Origin: Viscum album
Taxonomy: Eukaryota; Streptophyta; Magnoliopsida; Santalales; Viscaceae
Length of the DNA: 64,000 nucleotides
NCBI GenBank assembly: GCA_963277665.1
Contig: OY728143.1
Span: 237,203,591 to 237,267,590, forward strand
Reading direction: 5' to 3'
The notes beneath the pieces are model-generated. The model was not told the DNA's origin. It ran no database searches and saw nothing but the letters and a program-made list of their open reading frames with translations. The translations under genes and the position numbers were made by a program. Below are positions 46,101 to 54,944 of this stretch, piece by piece. Within the stretch, counting starts at the first letter, position 1, and every line of letters begins with the position of its first letter.

Positions 46101-46414
46101 TCCTTCGGGCAGTGGCGGTTGAGATCGCGGAAGTCGATGCAGACTCTGATCTGCCCGTTCTTCTTCCTGACCGGCACAATGTTGGCCAGCCATTTGGGGT
46201 ACTGAACTTCCCTCACGAAGTTGGCTTTGATAAGCTTGTCAACTTCGGCCTCAACCATGGCACCGTGGGATGGGTGCATCTTCCTGGGAGGCTGCTTGAA
46301 CCCGCGATGGTTCGCCGGGAGACCAAGGCGGTGGACGGCTACCTGAGGATCCAGCCCCGGCATCTCGTCATAGCCCCAAGCGAATACATCACGGTGCTGC
46401 CTGAGAAAGTCCAC
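43121..46414 (-). CDS. E4 pol: reverse transcriptase, two RNase H domains, integrase
   Basis: 1097 codons in the frame of the upstream protease ORF, from which a single TAG (46421-46423) separates it. RT at ~60-250 with the catalytic YVDD at 191-194. The first RNase H (~335-455) has lost its leading Asp (LYVTALE). The second, archaeal-type RNase H (~483-620) keeps D488, E535, D561 and D612, the pairing that marks Tat elements. Integrase: zinc finger H746, H753, C784, C787; core D816 (GLDVVGPY), D877 (LTDNGTNF), E913 (GQIEAFN). The C-terminus contains KLEPKWEGPFVV. The listed start is simply the first possible one after the TAG; a polyprotein is the normal product in this family. All catalytic motifs except the first RNase H look intact. 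Confidence 0.95.
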   Translation of the reverse strand: MDFLRQHRDVFAWGYDEMPGLDPQVAVHRLGLPANHRGFKQPPRKMHPSHGAMVEAEVDKLIKANFVREVQYPKWLANIVPVRKKNGQIRVCIDFRDLNRHCPKDDFPLPVTELLIDATAGFQALSFMDGYSGYNQIRMAPEDEEFTAFMAPQGTFCYRVMPFGLKNAGATYQRSMHRIFKPILGTLVECYVDDLVVKSRQRQDHLKDLEKVFSFLRSRCLKMNPLKCAFGVTSGKFLGFVVRYRGIDIDPEKIRAISQMPPPGTVREHQGFQGHLAYIRRFIANLAGKCKPFSRLMKKGATYVLDKEFQTAFEEIKQYLLQPPVLMPPVSGKPLVLYVTALERSLGALLAQKNNEGTENSLYYLSRMLLDAEVRYYPIEKSCLALVFAVQKLRHYLQHHEVQLVSRVDPLKYILSRPMLTGRLARWAVILQQFDIRYVSQKAIKGQALANFLAAHPTSADQPLDLGFPDETILSVDRADPCWQMHFDGASRSPTGRRLDNPKLNRVGLGIVFITPERAVLPYSFLLSEGCTNNEAEYHALITGLELALEIDLPRLCVKGDSELVVKQINGDYVVRKPELVPLLECTLLLMAQFPSRPEIVHVPRSQNGRADALASLAASLAEPEQDNLIVRVTRRRLIAPVIPEEDRGPLVSNLTTVAPMPGAPSTPDMTVGSAPDWRTPLVEYLQHGILPSDRAERERVRRRASQFVLQISPGLEQILYKRGFDGVLLHCLQGVEIPRVMQEVHAGSCGAHQTGPKLSHQIQRLGYFWPSMIHDCIEYARRCHACQVHANFVHRPPEPLHTTRYSWTFAVWGLDVVGPYPPATARQCRFILTATDFFSKWAEAIPLREVKSCSIADFVTSNIVHRFGVPHAILTDNGTNFRAAELKKLYAKYNIRSNHTSRYHAQENGQIEAFNKTLSNILQKMVGQNKKSWPDKLPNALWAYRTTTRNSTQMTPYSLVYGAEAVLPIEIQLPSLRTAVYDQQAPDRVAEARLVELEALDENRLRALHNLERHQSRMARAFNKKVRLRSFLHGDLVLALRAPMIPGRKPPKLEPKWEGPFVVHKVYPNGAYSLATMDGERVTPPTNARLLKQYFA

Positions 46415-46420
46415 GTACTG

Positions 46421-48784
46421 CTACCGCTCCTCAGAGGGCATGACGGCACTAACCAATGTGGGTCTTGGATCGGCCTCGGTTCCAAGGTTCACCTGTATTA
46501 ACTCATCGACCGTGGCGGGGACGCCCTCCTCAAAGGCTGGGGGTGCATCTTCCACGTCCTCTGCACTAGGGGAGGGATCGTCCACGGGAGAGACTGCGTT
46601 GGCAACTGCATTGGGGCTACCAGATCCTGCTGGGCCACTGGTGCTGGCGCGGGCGGTCGCGGCCATCTCATCAGGAGACTCGCGGACCGTCAAGACCATG
46701 GCGACGTCCAACCGTTGAATCGGGAGGACGTAAGCGTCATCCAGACTTGCCCAGGGATCACTTGCAACAGCGACAGGCTCAACCTCACCTGCCAGGATCT
46801 GCTTATCCTTGCTCTTGTAATAGTTCGCGTCCAGATAGCGGGCTTCACACGAGGCAAAAGGAGAGGCATCTCCTTGAAGCACGCCCACTCGACCATTAAG
46901 GGAGTATTTGAGGCATTGGTGGTATGACGAGGGAACCGCCGCGTGAAGATGGAGCCATGGCCTGCCCATCAATGCGTTGTACGCAGTGTCCTGACAGACT
47001 ACCATGAATTCGGTGTCGGCAACCAAGTCACCGAACTGGGTCTTCAAACGTATCTTGCCGACCGGGGTTTGCTCGGTGCGATCGTACCCCTGGATCCTGA
47101 GGTTGGAGGGAATCAAGTCATCCTCAGACAACCCCAATCTCCGGAGCGTCCGAGTTGGAATCAGGTTAATCCCGGACCCCGTGTCGACAAGACAGCGCCG
47201 GACTTCAAGGCCATTGAACTGGCCAGTGACATACAGCGGACGAATGTGTCCCTGTATAGGAGGGTCTTCATCCTTACCAGAGAACGAGATAACTGCCTGA
47301 CATTCGGCGTCCTCGATCGTTTCGGCGTGAAAGGCCTCTGTAGCCGCAACCTCTGTCTCAAACTGGAGGGGGCTTTTCAGGGCTTCAGCGAGTGCCTCGC
47401 GCATCTCAGATGACATGCGCAGAGCCTCAAGGATGGAGAGCCTTGCTGGGATGTCGGCCAAGTGCTTCAGGACATCATACTTTTTGGCCAAGCGCGAGCC
47501 CCTGGTTGCAGGAGGTTGCTCTGCGGTTGGTGGCATGACGGGCCTTGCCGGTTGGATCGGCGGCCGACTGGTACTTGGCGCATCTCGTTGTTCACTGGTC
47601 ACAGTCCGGGAAATGGTCACCGTACTGGAGTCAGGAGGCCGGGATGGACTTGTGGCAGGGCGGAGCTGGTCGCGACGCGGCTGAGGCGGTTCTGCCTGGT
47701 CCCACACCACAAACAGTGGCGGAGGCGAATCCGTCATCCCCGGATGGGGGGGCTGCGCGCGCTGAGCTCGATTTTGAGCCTGCTGCCTAGTCTCAGTGGC
47801 GTGCACGGCCTGGCTGGAGGTACCAACAGCTGTGCCCCGGCGACTCATGTTGCTGCGGTTCTTCCGACGGTGGCGACGACCGGGGACACTAGGGAGGTCC
47901 ACCTGGTGTTCTTCAACGTCGGGAACCGAAAAGGGATTTACCAGCTCGACGGTGTTAACCGAAGCGTACCCAATACCATCATCGGACGAATCATCCATCA
48001 CCGGGCGGATCCGAGGAGGGACCCCAATTTCCGGGGGTATGAAATCGCCGAGAGTGCGGGATAGTGGCGGAACTGGCGGGGCGCGCTCTTCCTTCTTGCG
48101 CTGCCGCCGTTTGCTCCTCTTGGAAGAGGCAGGCTGGGACGACGATGCCGAAGCAGCACCCGTGGATTCTGGGGGCTCAGGCTGATTCAAGCGCGCACGG
48201 ATGATTCCATGGGCGCGAATGGTCGTCTTGCGGGCCATCCAGTTATTGTACTTCTGGGATCCGCGGTCGGAGACCAGCTGCCATTCGTCCTCGTTGCCAT
48301 TATCGTCATCTGATCCCACGAACACGCCCGCCACTTGTGCTGGAGCTGGGCCCAACCTGATTACATTGTTGTTAATCTGGTCTTGGAGCCAATCCTTAAA
48401 CACATAGCACCGCTGGATGGTGTGCCCCAGGGCCCGGTGGTAGGGGCAGTAGCGGGGGTTATTCGTAAGATGTGCCTCCTCTGGCTTCCAACACTCAGGC
48501 AGTCGCACAATCCTCTGCTCCAGGGCGCTCCGGAAATAACCGGGTACCTGATCCTCATGGAATGAGTAAGTCAGGTGTCGCGGGCCCCTGGGATCGTGGT
48601 CTTGACGAGGGGCTGGAGGGGCCTGCCGAGGAGGTGGACCCTGATTATCTCGCCTGGGTTGCGGCGGTACATTACGCGGAGGGGCCGGCCGGTTCTGAGG
48701 CTGCCGCTGCTGGGCTGGGAACTGAGCCCATGGAGGCGGATTCCTGTGAGGCTGTGGAGCTGGCCTCGCCGGCAGCAGCTCCAA
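46421..48784 (-). CDS. E4 gag C-terminus and aspartic protease
   Basis: 787 codons. Residues 1-130 are the Pro/Arg-rich end of gag with a variant knuckle at C113, H116, H121, C126 (CPYHRALGHTIQRC), typical of Tat elements. A long low-complexity linker follows. The protease has its active site LVDTGSGINLIP with the catalytic Asp near residue 534 (47183-47185) and a downstream MGRPWLH motif. It overlaps the upstream ORF in another frame and has no good start of its own, so it is the continuation of gag after a frameshift near 48.78-48.83 kb. It ends at TAG 46421-46423, directly before RT. Confidence 0.9.
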   Translation of the reverse strand: MELLPARPAPQPHRNPPPWAQFPAQQRQPQNRPAPPRNVPPQPRRDNQGPPPRQAPPAPRQDHDPRGPRHLTYSFHEDQVPGYFRSALEQRIVRLPECWKPEEAHLTNNPRYCPYHRALGHTIQRCYVFKDWLQDQINNNVIRLGPAPAQVAGVFVGSDDDNGNEDEWQLVSDRGSQKYNNWMARKTTIRAHGIIRARLNQPEPPESTGAASASSSQPASSKRSKRRQRKKEERAPPVPPLSRTLGDFIPPEIGVPPRIRPVMDDSSDDGIGYASVNTVELVNPFSVPDVEEHQVDLPSVPGRRHRRKNRSNMSRRGTAVGTSSQAVHATETRQQAQNRAQRAQPPHPGMTDSPPPLFVVWDQAEPPQPRRDQLRPATSPSRPPDSSTVTISRTVTSEQRDAPSTSRPPIQPARPVMPPTAEQPPATRGSRLAKKYDVLKHLADIPARLSILEALRMSSEMREALAEALKSPLQFETEVAATEAFHAETIEDAECQAVISFSGKDEDPPIQGHIRPLYVTGQFNGLEVRRCLVDTGSGINLIPTRTLRRLGLSEDDLIPSNLRIQGYDRTEQTPVGKIRLKTQFGDLVADTEFMVVCQDTAYNALMGRPWLHLHAAVPSSYHQCLKYSLNGRVGVLQGDASPFASCEARYLDANYYKSKDKQILAGEVEPVAVASDPWASLDDAYVLPIQRLDVAMVLTVRESPDEMAATARASTSGPAGSGSPNAVANAVSPVDDPSPSAEDVEDAPPAFEEGVPATVDELIQVNLGTEADPRPTLVSAVMPSEER

Positions 48785-51700
48785 TGGCCTGGGGCCTCTA
48801 TCTGGGCAACAGCAGCGGGCTCAGCCCTGCTGACTCTCCTTGCAGGAATCATAGGAGGCAGCGGGTGTGCCTGGCTGGCCTGTTGCAGGGCTTCCTCAAG
48901 ACGTTGAGCTTTGTCTGAGAAGTCTCTGAACCCTCCGGGGTAATTTTGAGTGATCAGGGAAGGGACCAGCTCGGTCTTGACGTTCCCGACGCACAGTGTC
49001 AGCAACTGCTCCTGAGTCAATGGCATGTCAAGGGAATACGTGAGACCCTTCCATCGGGCGACGAAGTCCGCGACTCGCTCATCAGGCCTCTGCTTGCACT
49101 TGAAGAGGTCTGCGATACTTGTCTTCCGGGTCGTGGAACTGAACTGGTAGAGGAACTGTCTACGGAGGTCCTCCCAGCTGGTTACCGACCCGACGGGGAG
49201 CTGGCTGTACCAGACAAATGCTGGCCCTTCCGGTGTCTGAACAAAGCAGCGAAGCTTAGCGGCCTCTTGCTGCGCCGGAGTCCCCAACATAGGCCCGCAC
49301 CTCGAGTTGAAGTGGGCTAAATGCTGTGGTGGATCTCCAGTCCCGTTGAAGGGGGCAAAAGTGGGATTCCCGAATCCCGGAGGCGCCGGCATGTCATCCA
49401 CCCATGCTGGGTAGGGATTGCCGTCCGGTGGGATCGCCACCTGCCGAGTCTCGAAGGCTTCCAAGCGGGCAATGAGTGCCGCCATCGGATCGTCCGGACA
49501 TGGGTTCCAGTCCTGGCGAGGATCTATAACCACGAGCGCATTGCATGGCCCTTCAATCGGGTCGTCGACCGGGTCGTCGAACTCGGCAGCTCGTGGGATG
49601 GCGGGCGGAGCGGCCCTTGGGGCAGCGGGAGGAATCCGAGCGGGATCTCTCAGGTAGTCACGCTGCTCGGGAGGGTGTGGCGAAACATACCGCGCCCTCT
49701 TTCCATAGGCAATGGCCTCTCTCCTGTCGGTGAACACGGCGTAATCACGGTTGCCCGGGAGAGTCTCGTCGAGGAGCGGTTGTTCCGGTCCCTGCTGTCC
49801 TGGCCTAGGATCACCGTAGTCAGGCCGCCGTTCTGCAGCGCGCTCGGCGAGGAGCTGGTCAACCAGCCTCTTCTGTTCGGCGAGCTGCTGACGTAGCGTA
49901 GCCTTCTCGGGATCCTCCTCTTCCCTCTGCATGGAGGCAGATGGGTCGGCGGGCTTTATAGCCTCGCTGTGCTCTTTTCCTTTGCTGATGTTTCGGCTTA
50001 ACGTCAGTGTTTCAGTGGGTGCGGGGAGCCCCAGGAGGTTTCTCTGATGACGAGTAACTCTCACTGATGGATCTGACGACGGCTTGTCTTCGGGGGGGAA
50101 GCCCCCGTCGAGAAGTTCCAAGTCGTTCCCCTCTCCCGACAGGTCAGCCATATTGACCGTTCCTGTCCCTGGGGATATACCCTCAGGGCCACCCAGCGAA
50201 TCGGGCTGTCGGCGAATCACACTGAAGCGTAGGGCAGCGTAATGCCCCCATCCACGGATATACACGTGGGGAGTGGCTTCCTCGATAACTTTGCGGAGTA
50301 CTTGAAAGCACTCAACGCATCGTTGTTGGAGGGCCTCGTGGCGCTCAAATGACCCGGGGTGCCGAACCGCGGGGAGCATGGCCAGGTCAATTTGACGGCA
50401 CTGCTCACCAATATCCTCCAGGTGAGCTTGACTCCCGGGGTATGGCATTTGTAGGCGGTGAAGACAGGAGCGAGTCTCCCGGAGAGTTCGGTGGAAGCAT
50501 TCGAACTCATCCGGGGTGAGCGATTCGGGTGCATCAAAGCCCGGTCCTGCGACTGGCCAAAACTTCTCAGGGAAGTGGCGCTCTGCAAGGACGGTCCAGA
50601 AGCTCCACGACTCAAACTCGGGACCCAGATCTCCTTGGTCCTCTTCCATGGCTGGGAACGGACGGGGAACTGGTAGTGGTGCCGAGGCGGGCCGCCGGGC
50701 CGACGGGCTGGCCGACGGTGAATACGGCGAACAGGCCGATTGGCCTCCATATCCCGGGCCGCCCTCTGAGGGTGGCGGTGCCCTGGCTACCACATCACGA
50801 TAGGACGGGCCGGCGAGCGAACATCCTGCCGTAGCATCGGTGCTCGCCGAGGGTGCACTAGATCGTGGTTCGACCGTCGGTCCCCAGAAAAAGTCTCCGG
50901 CTTCTCCGATCGAGACGGAAGGCACTTCCGGAGGGGCCGGTACCAACCGCAAGCTTGATTCTTGGGGGTCTACCAGGCCCTCGTTACTCCGGATATACCT
51001 TCGGAGAGACGCGGGGATCACATCGATCTCGCTGTCGGGGAGCACGAGGCTGACGTGCCGCATTCCTACCCCTGCCCTTGACTGGCGGGATTGGGGAAGG
51101 GGCTCTGTCGCCGAATCGTACTCCGCCTCTGAGTCAGAGAAACAAACCGGTCGGATCTCCGTCCGGAATTCCGTAACATTCTTCCCTCGGTGTCGACGCC
51201 TTGCCTTCCTGCCCCTGGGTGGTTCTTCGGGGCAGGGCTGATCCTTGTCCTGGCGTCCTCCGGCCGCACTGGTGCTGGGGCCAAGAGGACTGGGAACCAA
51301 GGTGCGAGGGGCACCGGGACAGATATCAAAGGGGACGCGGGGAGAGATGATTCCGGGCAGGACTCCGGGCCGGGATCGGAAGGTGGGATGACCCATGCCT
51401 CCTGGATCGGCCACACAGAGTAGATCCTGCCGGTGAATAGCGCTACCGCGAGGTGGTCCGCGGTGGCTACTGCCAGTGCCAGCAACCGGGAGAGTCGACC
51501 CAACCTGCCTTTGGGGCGGTCGGGGCCTCGATCCAGGTCGGGCATAGGAGTTCCCCTGCTCAGGATGCGCAGAGGCCTGGCGACTGGAGCCAGCAGTGGC
51601 TTGGGCCAATGCGGCCACTGTTGCTAGAGCCCCAAGGTGGGCATCCTCTTCCGCTCGTGCCCGACGTTGGCGTCGAGACAGACGAGTCGGGATGAGCGGC

Positions 51701-51981
51701 GCGGGCAGGTGGAGAGCCCGCTCTTCGACTGGAGAGGCCTGGCGGCGGCGTCGCCGTGGCCTGGCGGGAGTCCTTACCGTAGATCCCTGGAGCGAATCCC
51801 GGATAGGATGATCCCGGGCCTCTTCCACCTCATCCGCGTAGGGAAGGGAACTGTCAGAGCGCTCCGGGGATAAGCTCCCGAAGCGGTTGGACGTTGAGGT
51901 AGGCAGCGGTGCCTCCCTGCGCGGCCCTCGGGGGCGGCGGTGGTGGCGAGGCGTAGCCTCCTCAAGGTCTAGGCGAGCCAT
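48571..51981 (-). CDS. E4 N-terminal extra ORF fused in frame to gag
   Basis: The frame is open from about 52225; the first ATG is at 51981. Counting from the GTG at 52038, residues ~20-450 are Arg/Pro/Ser-rich. Residues ~470-608 form an ordered-looking block (SWSFWTVLAERHFPEKFWP ... YIRGWGHYAALRF) that I do not recognise. M630 (ATG at 50151, MADLSGEGND) looks like the true start of gag: a coiled-coil-like Gln/Glu-rich stretch at ~700-740, then the retrotransposon gag domain at ~840-1030 with WYSQLPVGSVTSWEDLRRQF. After about residue 1085 the sequence turns out of frame and ends at 48571, while the gag sequence continues in the next ORF. Ogre elements of the Tat clade carry an extra ORF1 before gag; here no stop separates them. 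Confidence 0.8.
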   Translation of the reverse strand: MARLDLEEATPRHHRRPRGPRREAPLPTSTSNRFGSLSPERSDSSLPYADEVEEARDHPIRDSLQGSTVRTPARPRRRRRQASPVEERALHLPAPLIPTRLSRRQRRARAEEDAHLGALATVAALAQATAGSSRQASAHPEQGNSYARPGSRPRPPQRQVGSTLPVAGTGSSHRGPPRGSAIHRQDLLCVADPGGMGHPTFRSRPGVLPGIISPRVPFDICPGAPRTLVPSPLGPSTSAAGGRQDKDQPCPEEPPRGRKARRRHRGKNVTEFRTEIRPVCFSDSEAEYDSATEPLPQSRQSRAGVGMRHVSLVLPDSEIDVIPASLRRYIRSNEGLVDPQESSLRLVPAPPEVPSVSIGEAGDFFWGPTVEPRSSAPSASTDATAGCSLAGPSYRDVVARAPPPSEGGPGYGGQSACSPYSPSASPSARRPASAPLPVPRPFPAMEEDQGDLGPEFESWSFWTVLAERHFPEKFWPVAGPGFDAPESLTPDEFECFHRTLRETRSCLHRLQMPYPGSQAHLEDIGEQCRQIDLAMLPAVRHPGSFERHEALQQRCVECFQVLRKVIEEATPHVYIRGWGHYAALRFSVIRRQPDSLGGPEGISPGTGTVNMADLSGEGNDLELLDGGFPPEDKPSSDPSVRVTRHQRNLLGLPAPTETLTLSRNISKGKEHSEAIKPADPSASMQREEEDPEKATLRQQLAEQKRLVDQLLAERAAERRPDYGDPRPGQQGPEQPLLDETLPGNRDYAVFTDRREAIAYGKRARYVSPHPPEQRDYLRDPARIPPAAPRAAPPAIPRAAEFDDPVDDPIEGPCNALVVIDPRQDWNPCPDDPMAALIARLEAFETRQVAIPPDGNPYPAWVDDMPAPPGFGNPTFAPFNGTGDPPQHLAHFNSRCGPMLGTPAQQEAAKLRCFVQTPEGPAFVWYSQLPVGSVTSWEDLRRQFLYQFSSTTRKTSIADLFKCKQRPDERVADFVARWKGLTYSLDMPLTQEQLLTLCVGNVKTELVPSLITQNYPGGFRDFSDKAQRLEEALQQASQAHPLPPMIPARRVSRAEPAAVAQIEAPGHWSCCRRGQLHSLTGIRLHGLSSQPSSGSLRTGRPLRVMYRRNPGEIIRVHLLGRPLQPLVKTTIPGARDT

Positions 51982-52442
51982 TTCCCTAGTGGGGATAACT
52001 CCCTCTTCCTCGTATCTCCGCACCAGGGTGTTGATCACCCTTCTCTGGATGACCTCCGAGGGGGAGAGAGGGCGTGGTCGTCCCGCAATTGCGGCTGCTG
52101 GGACGGCTGTGGAACGGGCGGGACCGCGCGGAGTAGCCGCGTCGGTGTTTCCCCTGTCCCTGCGCCAGTGGGCGGGTGGCGATCGGGCACTGGATCGGGC
52201 GACCTGATTTCTGAAAGCAGGGAGAATGACCCATTAACACTGACAGGAAAAAGGAATCGACAACCAACCATTAGTGCCACGACGCCTTCCGTGGGGGGAA
52301 CCCAGGCCCTCGACGTTGCGAGACGGAGTGCCCGATTTCACTTCCCCAGCCCCTGGCGGGTAAGACTGAATGCTTGGCCGGGCAACACGCCGGTCTTCCA
52401 ACACCTCTGAAAGCCATCGGTCTTCGTATCGAGGAGAAGAGA

Positions 52443-52460
52443 TTCACGTCGGGTTCACCA
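52443..52460 (-). other. E4 candidate primer binding site
   Basis: On the minus strand TGGTGAACCCGACGTGAA begins 6 nt inside the 5' LTR boundary. It starts TGG, as required to pair with a tRNA CCA end. I cannot assign the tRNA with confidence; it is not the initiator-Met site seen in E1-E3. Confidence 0.65.
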
Positions 52461-53983
52461 TTTTTCTGTTTCGGTGCGGATGTGCGTCGGGTTACGCTGT
52501 TCCGCCAGGACGCGTTCGCGCGTGCACCCGTCAACCCGAGGGGATGGGCGTGCGGCTTGTGGTCCCGCAGTCCCGCTTTCCAAGGGCGGGCGGCATTCGT
52601 CCCTTATTCAGGGGCGTCTGCTCCTTGATCGAAACCGGGATGATGGGATGTCGGCTCCTCCTTCCTTGGACGTCTCCACGGAACTCGTCGCCTAATCCGG
52701 GTCTCCCTCATAGACTTAAGAATGTTCGTGAATCTCGTTCCCGGCGCCATATCTTCATGGACACCGGTTAATTACGCTGCTTCCTCCCGGACGCTCCAAG
52801 GAGTCTGGTCGGGGCAGCAACCTGCGGTGAGAAGGCCGGGTGGCTCGGGGTGCTGGGGGCGTGTCGTAGCACTACGGCTCTGCACGTCTGTCTTCCGTCC
52901 CTAATAGGGCTTCTCGAAGGCATGATGGCCTGAGGCATCCCGTACTAGGTGCGGGGAACTGTGTCACCTGAGGTTTTCCTCAGCTTCCCATGTTTAACAC
53001 GGGGTATGCCGCGAGTTTAACGTCCAGCGGGGACGGCATCGGACCGATCAACACGAAAAGTGGATCGGATGACAGAACCCCTTGCGGGGAACCTCCGACG
53101 CTGGGGCCAGCACATGGGAGGCTTCCCAAATGATGTGGAGTGGAGTGAAGTGGCATGACCCCACCGGGATGTGGCGGCCCGGGTAAGGATCAGGATGGAT
53201 GATGGAGTGAAGATCTTGGACCCCGTAGAGGCTTCCTACGTACCGCGCGTTAGCACGGATCAAAGTCAACGTAGTTCGGGTATACAGTTTAACGTCATGC
53301 TGGACGTCGGAAAGCCGACTCACGAAGAGGTCTAGGCCGCCGGGCGGAGGATTGAACCGGACCACCTCGCACAGAGGGGGGTGGAACGGCCGGGTGGATC
53401 ACAGTTTCACGTCATGCTGGACGATAAAAGGAGAAATGGAAAAAGGGGATGTGGGGAGGCACAGTGGAGATACACACGGGCAGTCTCCCACAGGGGCGGA
53501 TTCATAGGTGAATCGACGCAAGCGTGAACCCTGGAGGGGTCCACTAATGGACGAACCGATGTAAATACGACCGGGACGACCAGGTGGCGGGCTTGGACCT
53601 CAGGAAGGCTTCCTACGTACCCTGTTTAGAAGACAGGGATCAAAGTCCACGTAGTTCATTCTGTCAGGACTTACGCACTTGAGGCAGCCCGGATGCGGCA
53701 AAACTCAGTTGGAAGGGACTTGGACCGAAAGTAGGAGACACCTCGATCCCAGTCACACCCTCTACTGGCTTCGGCAGTGGGGAGGTGCAATGGAGATACA
53801 CATGTGCAGCCTCCCACGAGAAACTAGGGGTTTATAATACCCTGCCCCCGTAGGGAAAAGCCACTCCCATTAAATCGTCCCAAAAGGGGGACAATCCCGA
53901 CATCCCTGCAGAGATGAGAGGGTGGGGGCCACGTCCAAACCGGGGGAGACCCTGCGTGCGAAGCACGGGATCGAATGATGCGG

Positions 53984-54342
53984 ACGGTTTAACGTCTTGC
54001 CGGACGAAGTACAGTTTAACGTCGTGTGTTGAGGACGAAGCAGACGGTTTAACGTCTTGCCGGACGAAGTACAGTTTAACGTCGTGTGTTGAGGATGAAA
54101 CACTTGGCAGTTTAACGTCTTGCAGCATGGACGATGGGGGCTAGGCAGTTTAACGTCGTGCAGCCTGGACGTATACAGTTTAACGTCATGTAGGACGTGG
54201 TGCAGTTTAGTGTCATGCAGGACGAATGCTGAACAGGTTAACGTCTTGTAGCTCGGACGTAGTGCAGTTTAGCGTCATGCTGGACATATGTGCAGTTTAA
54301 CGTCATGCAGGACGAATGTGCAGTTTAACGTCATGCTGGACG
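53984..54342. repeat. 12-unit hairpin-repeat array in right E4 LTR
   Basis: Counterpart of 33795-34153 with a handful of base differences. In this copy it lies downstream of the promoter and would be transcribed into the 5' leader RNA. Confidence 0.9.
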
Positions 54343-54936
54343 ATTGATTGCCGCCGACGGGTCCGTGTCACTTCGCACGAGCCTGGAAGGCTGCACGGGA
54401 AGACAGCGCACGGTGCGGGCACCCAGGATGAGGATCATCGAGCGCCACGCAGGCGGGTACCCGCAGGGGGTCAAGGGAGGCGACCCTGGCGGATTGCGCG
54501 CAAAAGAGGAGCTTTGCGCACAAAACCGCGGATCGGCGCGCAAAATGGTGGGCTGGCGCGCAATTGGGCCAGCGCTTTGCGCGCGGATGATTGGGATTAC
54601 GCGCACCGGGCTTCGGGTAGCGCGCGGGGGCAACGACTCATTCTCTAACGAATGGCCACTTTGAAGATGGGGGGGTGCGCGCAATCGGGTTGGATTGCGC
54701 GCACCCGGGGGCAATTGCGCGCAAGAGGCTTCTTTTGCGCGCAAAGGCCTTCGGGTTGAAATTTATTCAAAGGGAAGGAGCCAAGGGGATTGCGCGCGAA
54801 GGCGGACCCCAAGGCTCTATTGCGCGAAAGAAAGGAGGTTACCTGAAGATCGGCATTGCGCGCGGAAGGGGTTGAATTGCGCGCGTGGGAGACCGTTCGA
54901 CTTCCAGCAACCTTTGAAACGTTGGGGGTCGCCTAG

Positions 54937-54944
54937 TATTTATA
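54937..54944 (-). promoter_or_regulatory. E4 5' LTR TATA box
   Basis: TATAAATA on the minus strand, 272 bp into the LTR. Start of transcription would be near 54910, so about 2.4 kb of R-U5 plus the leader would precede the gag ORF. Confidence 0.6.
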
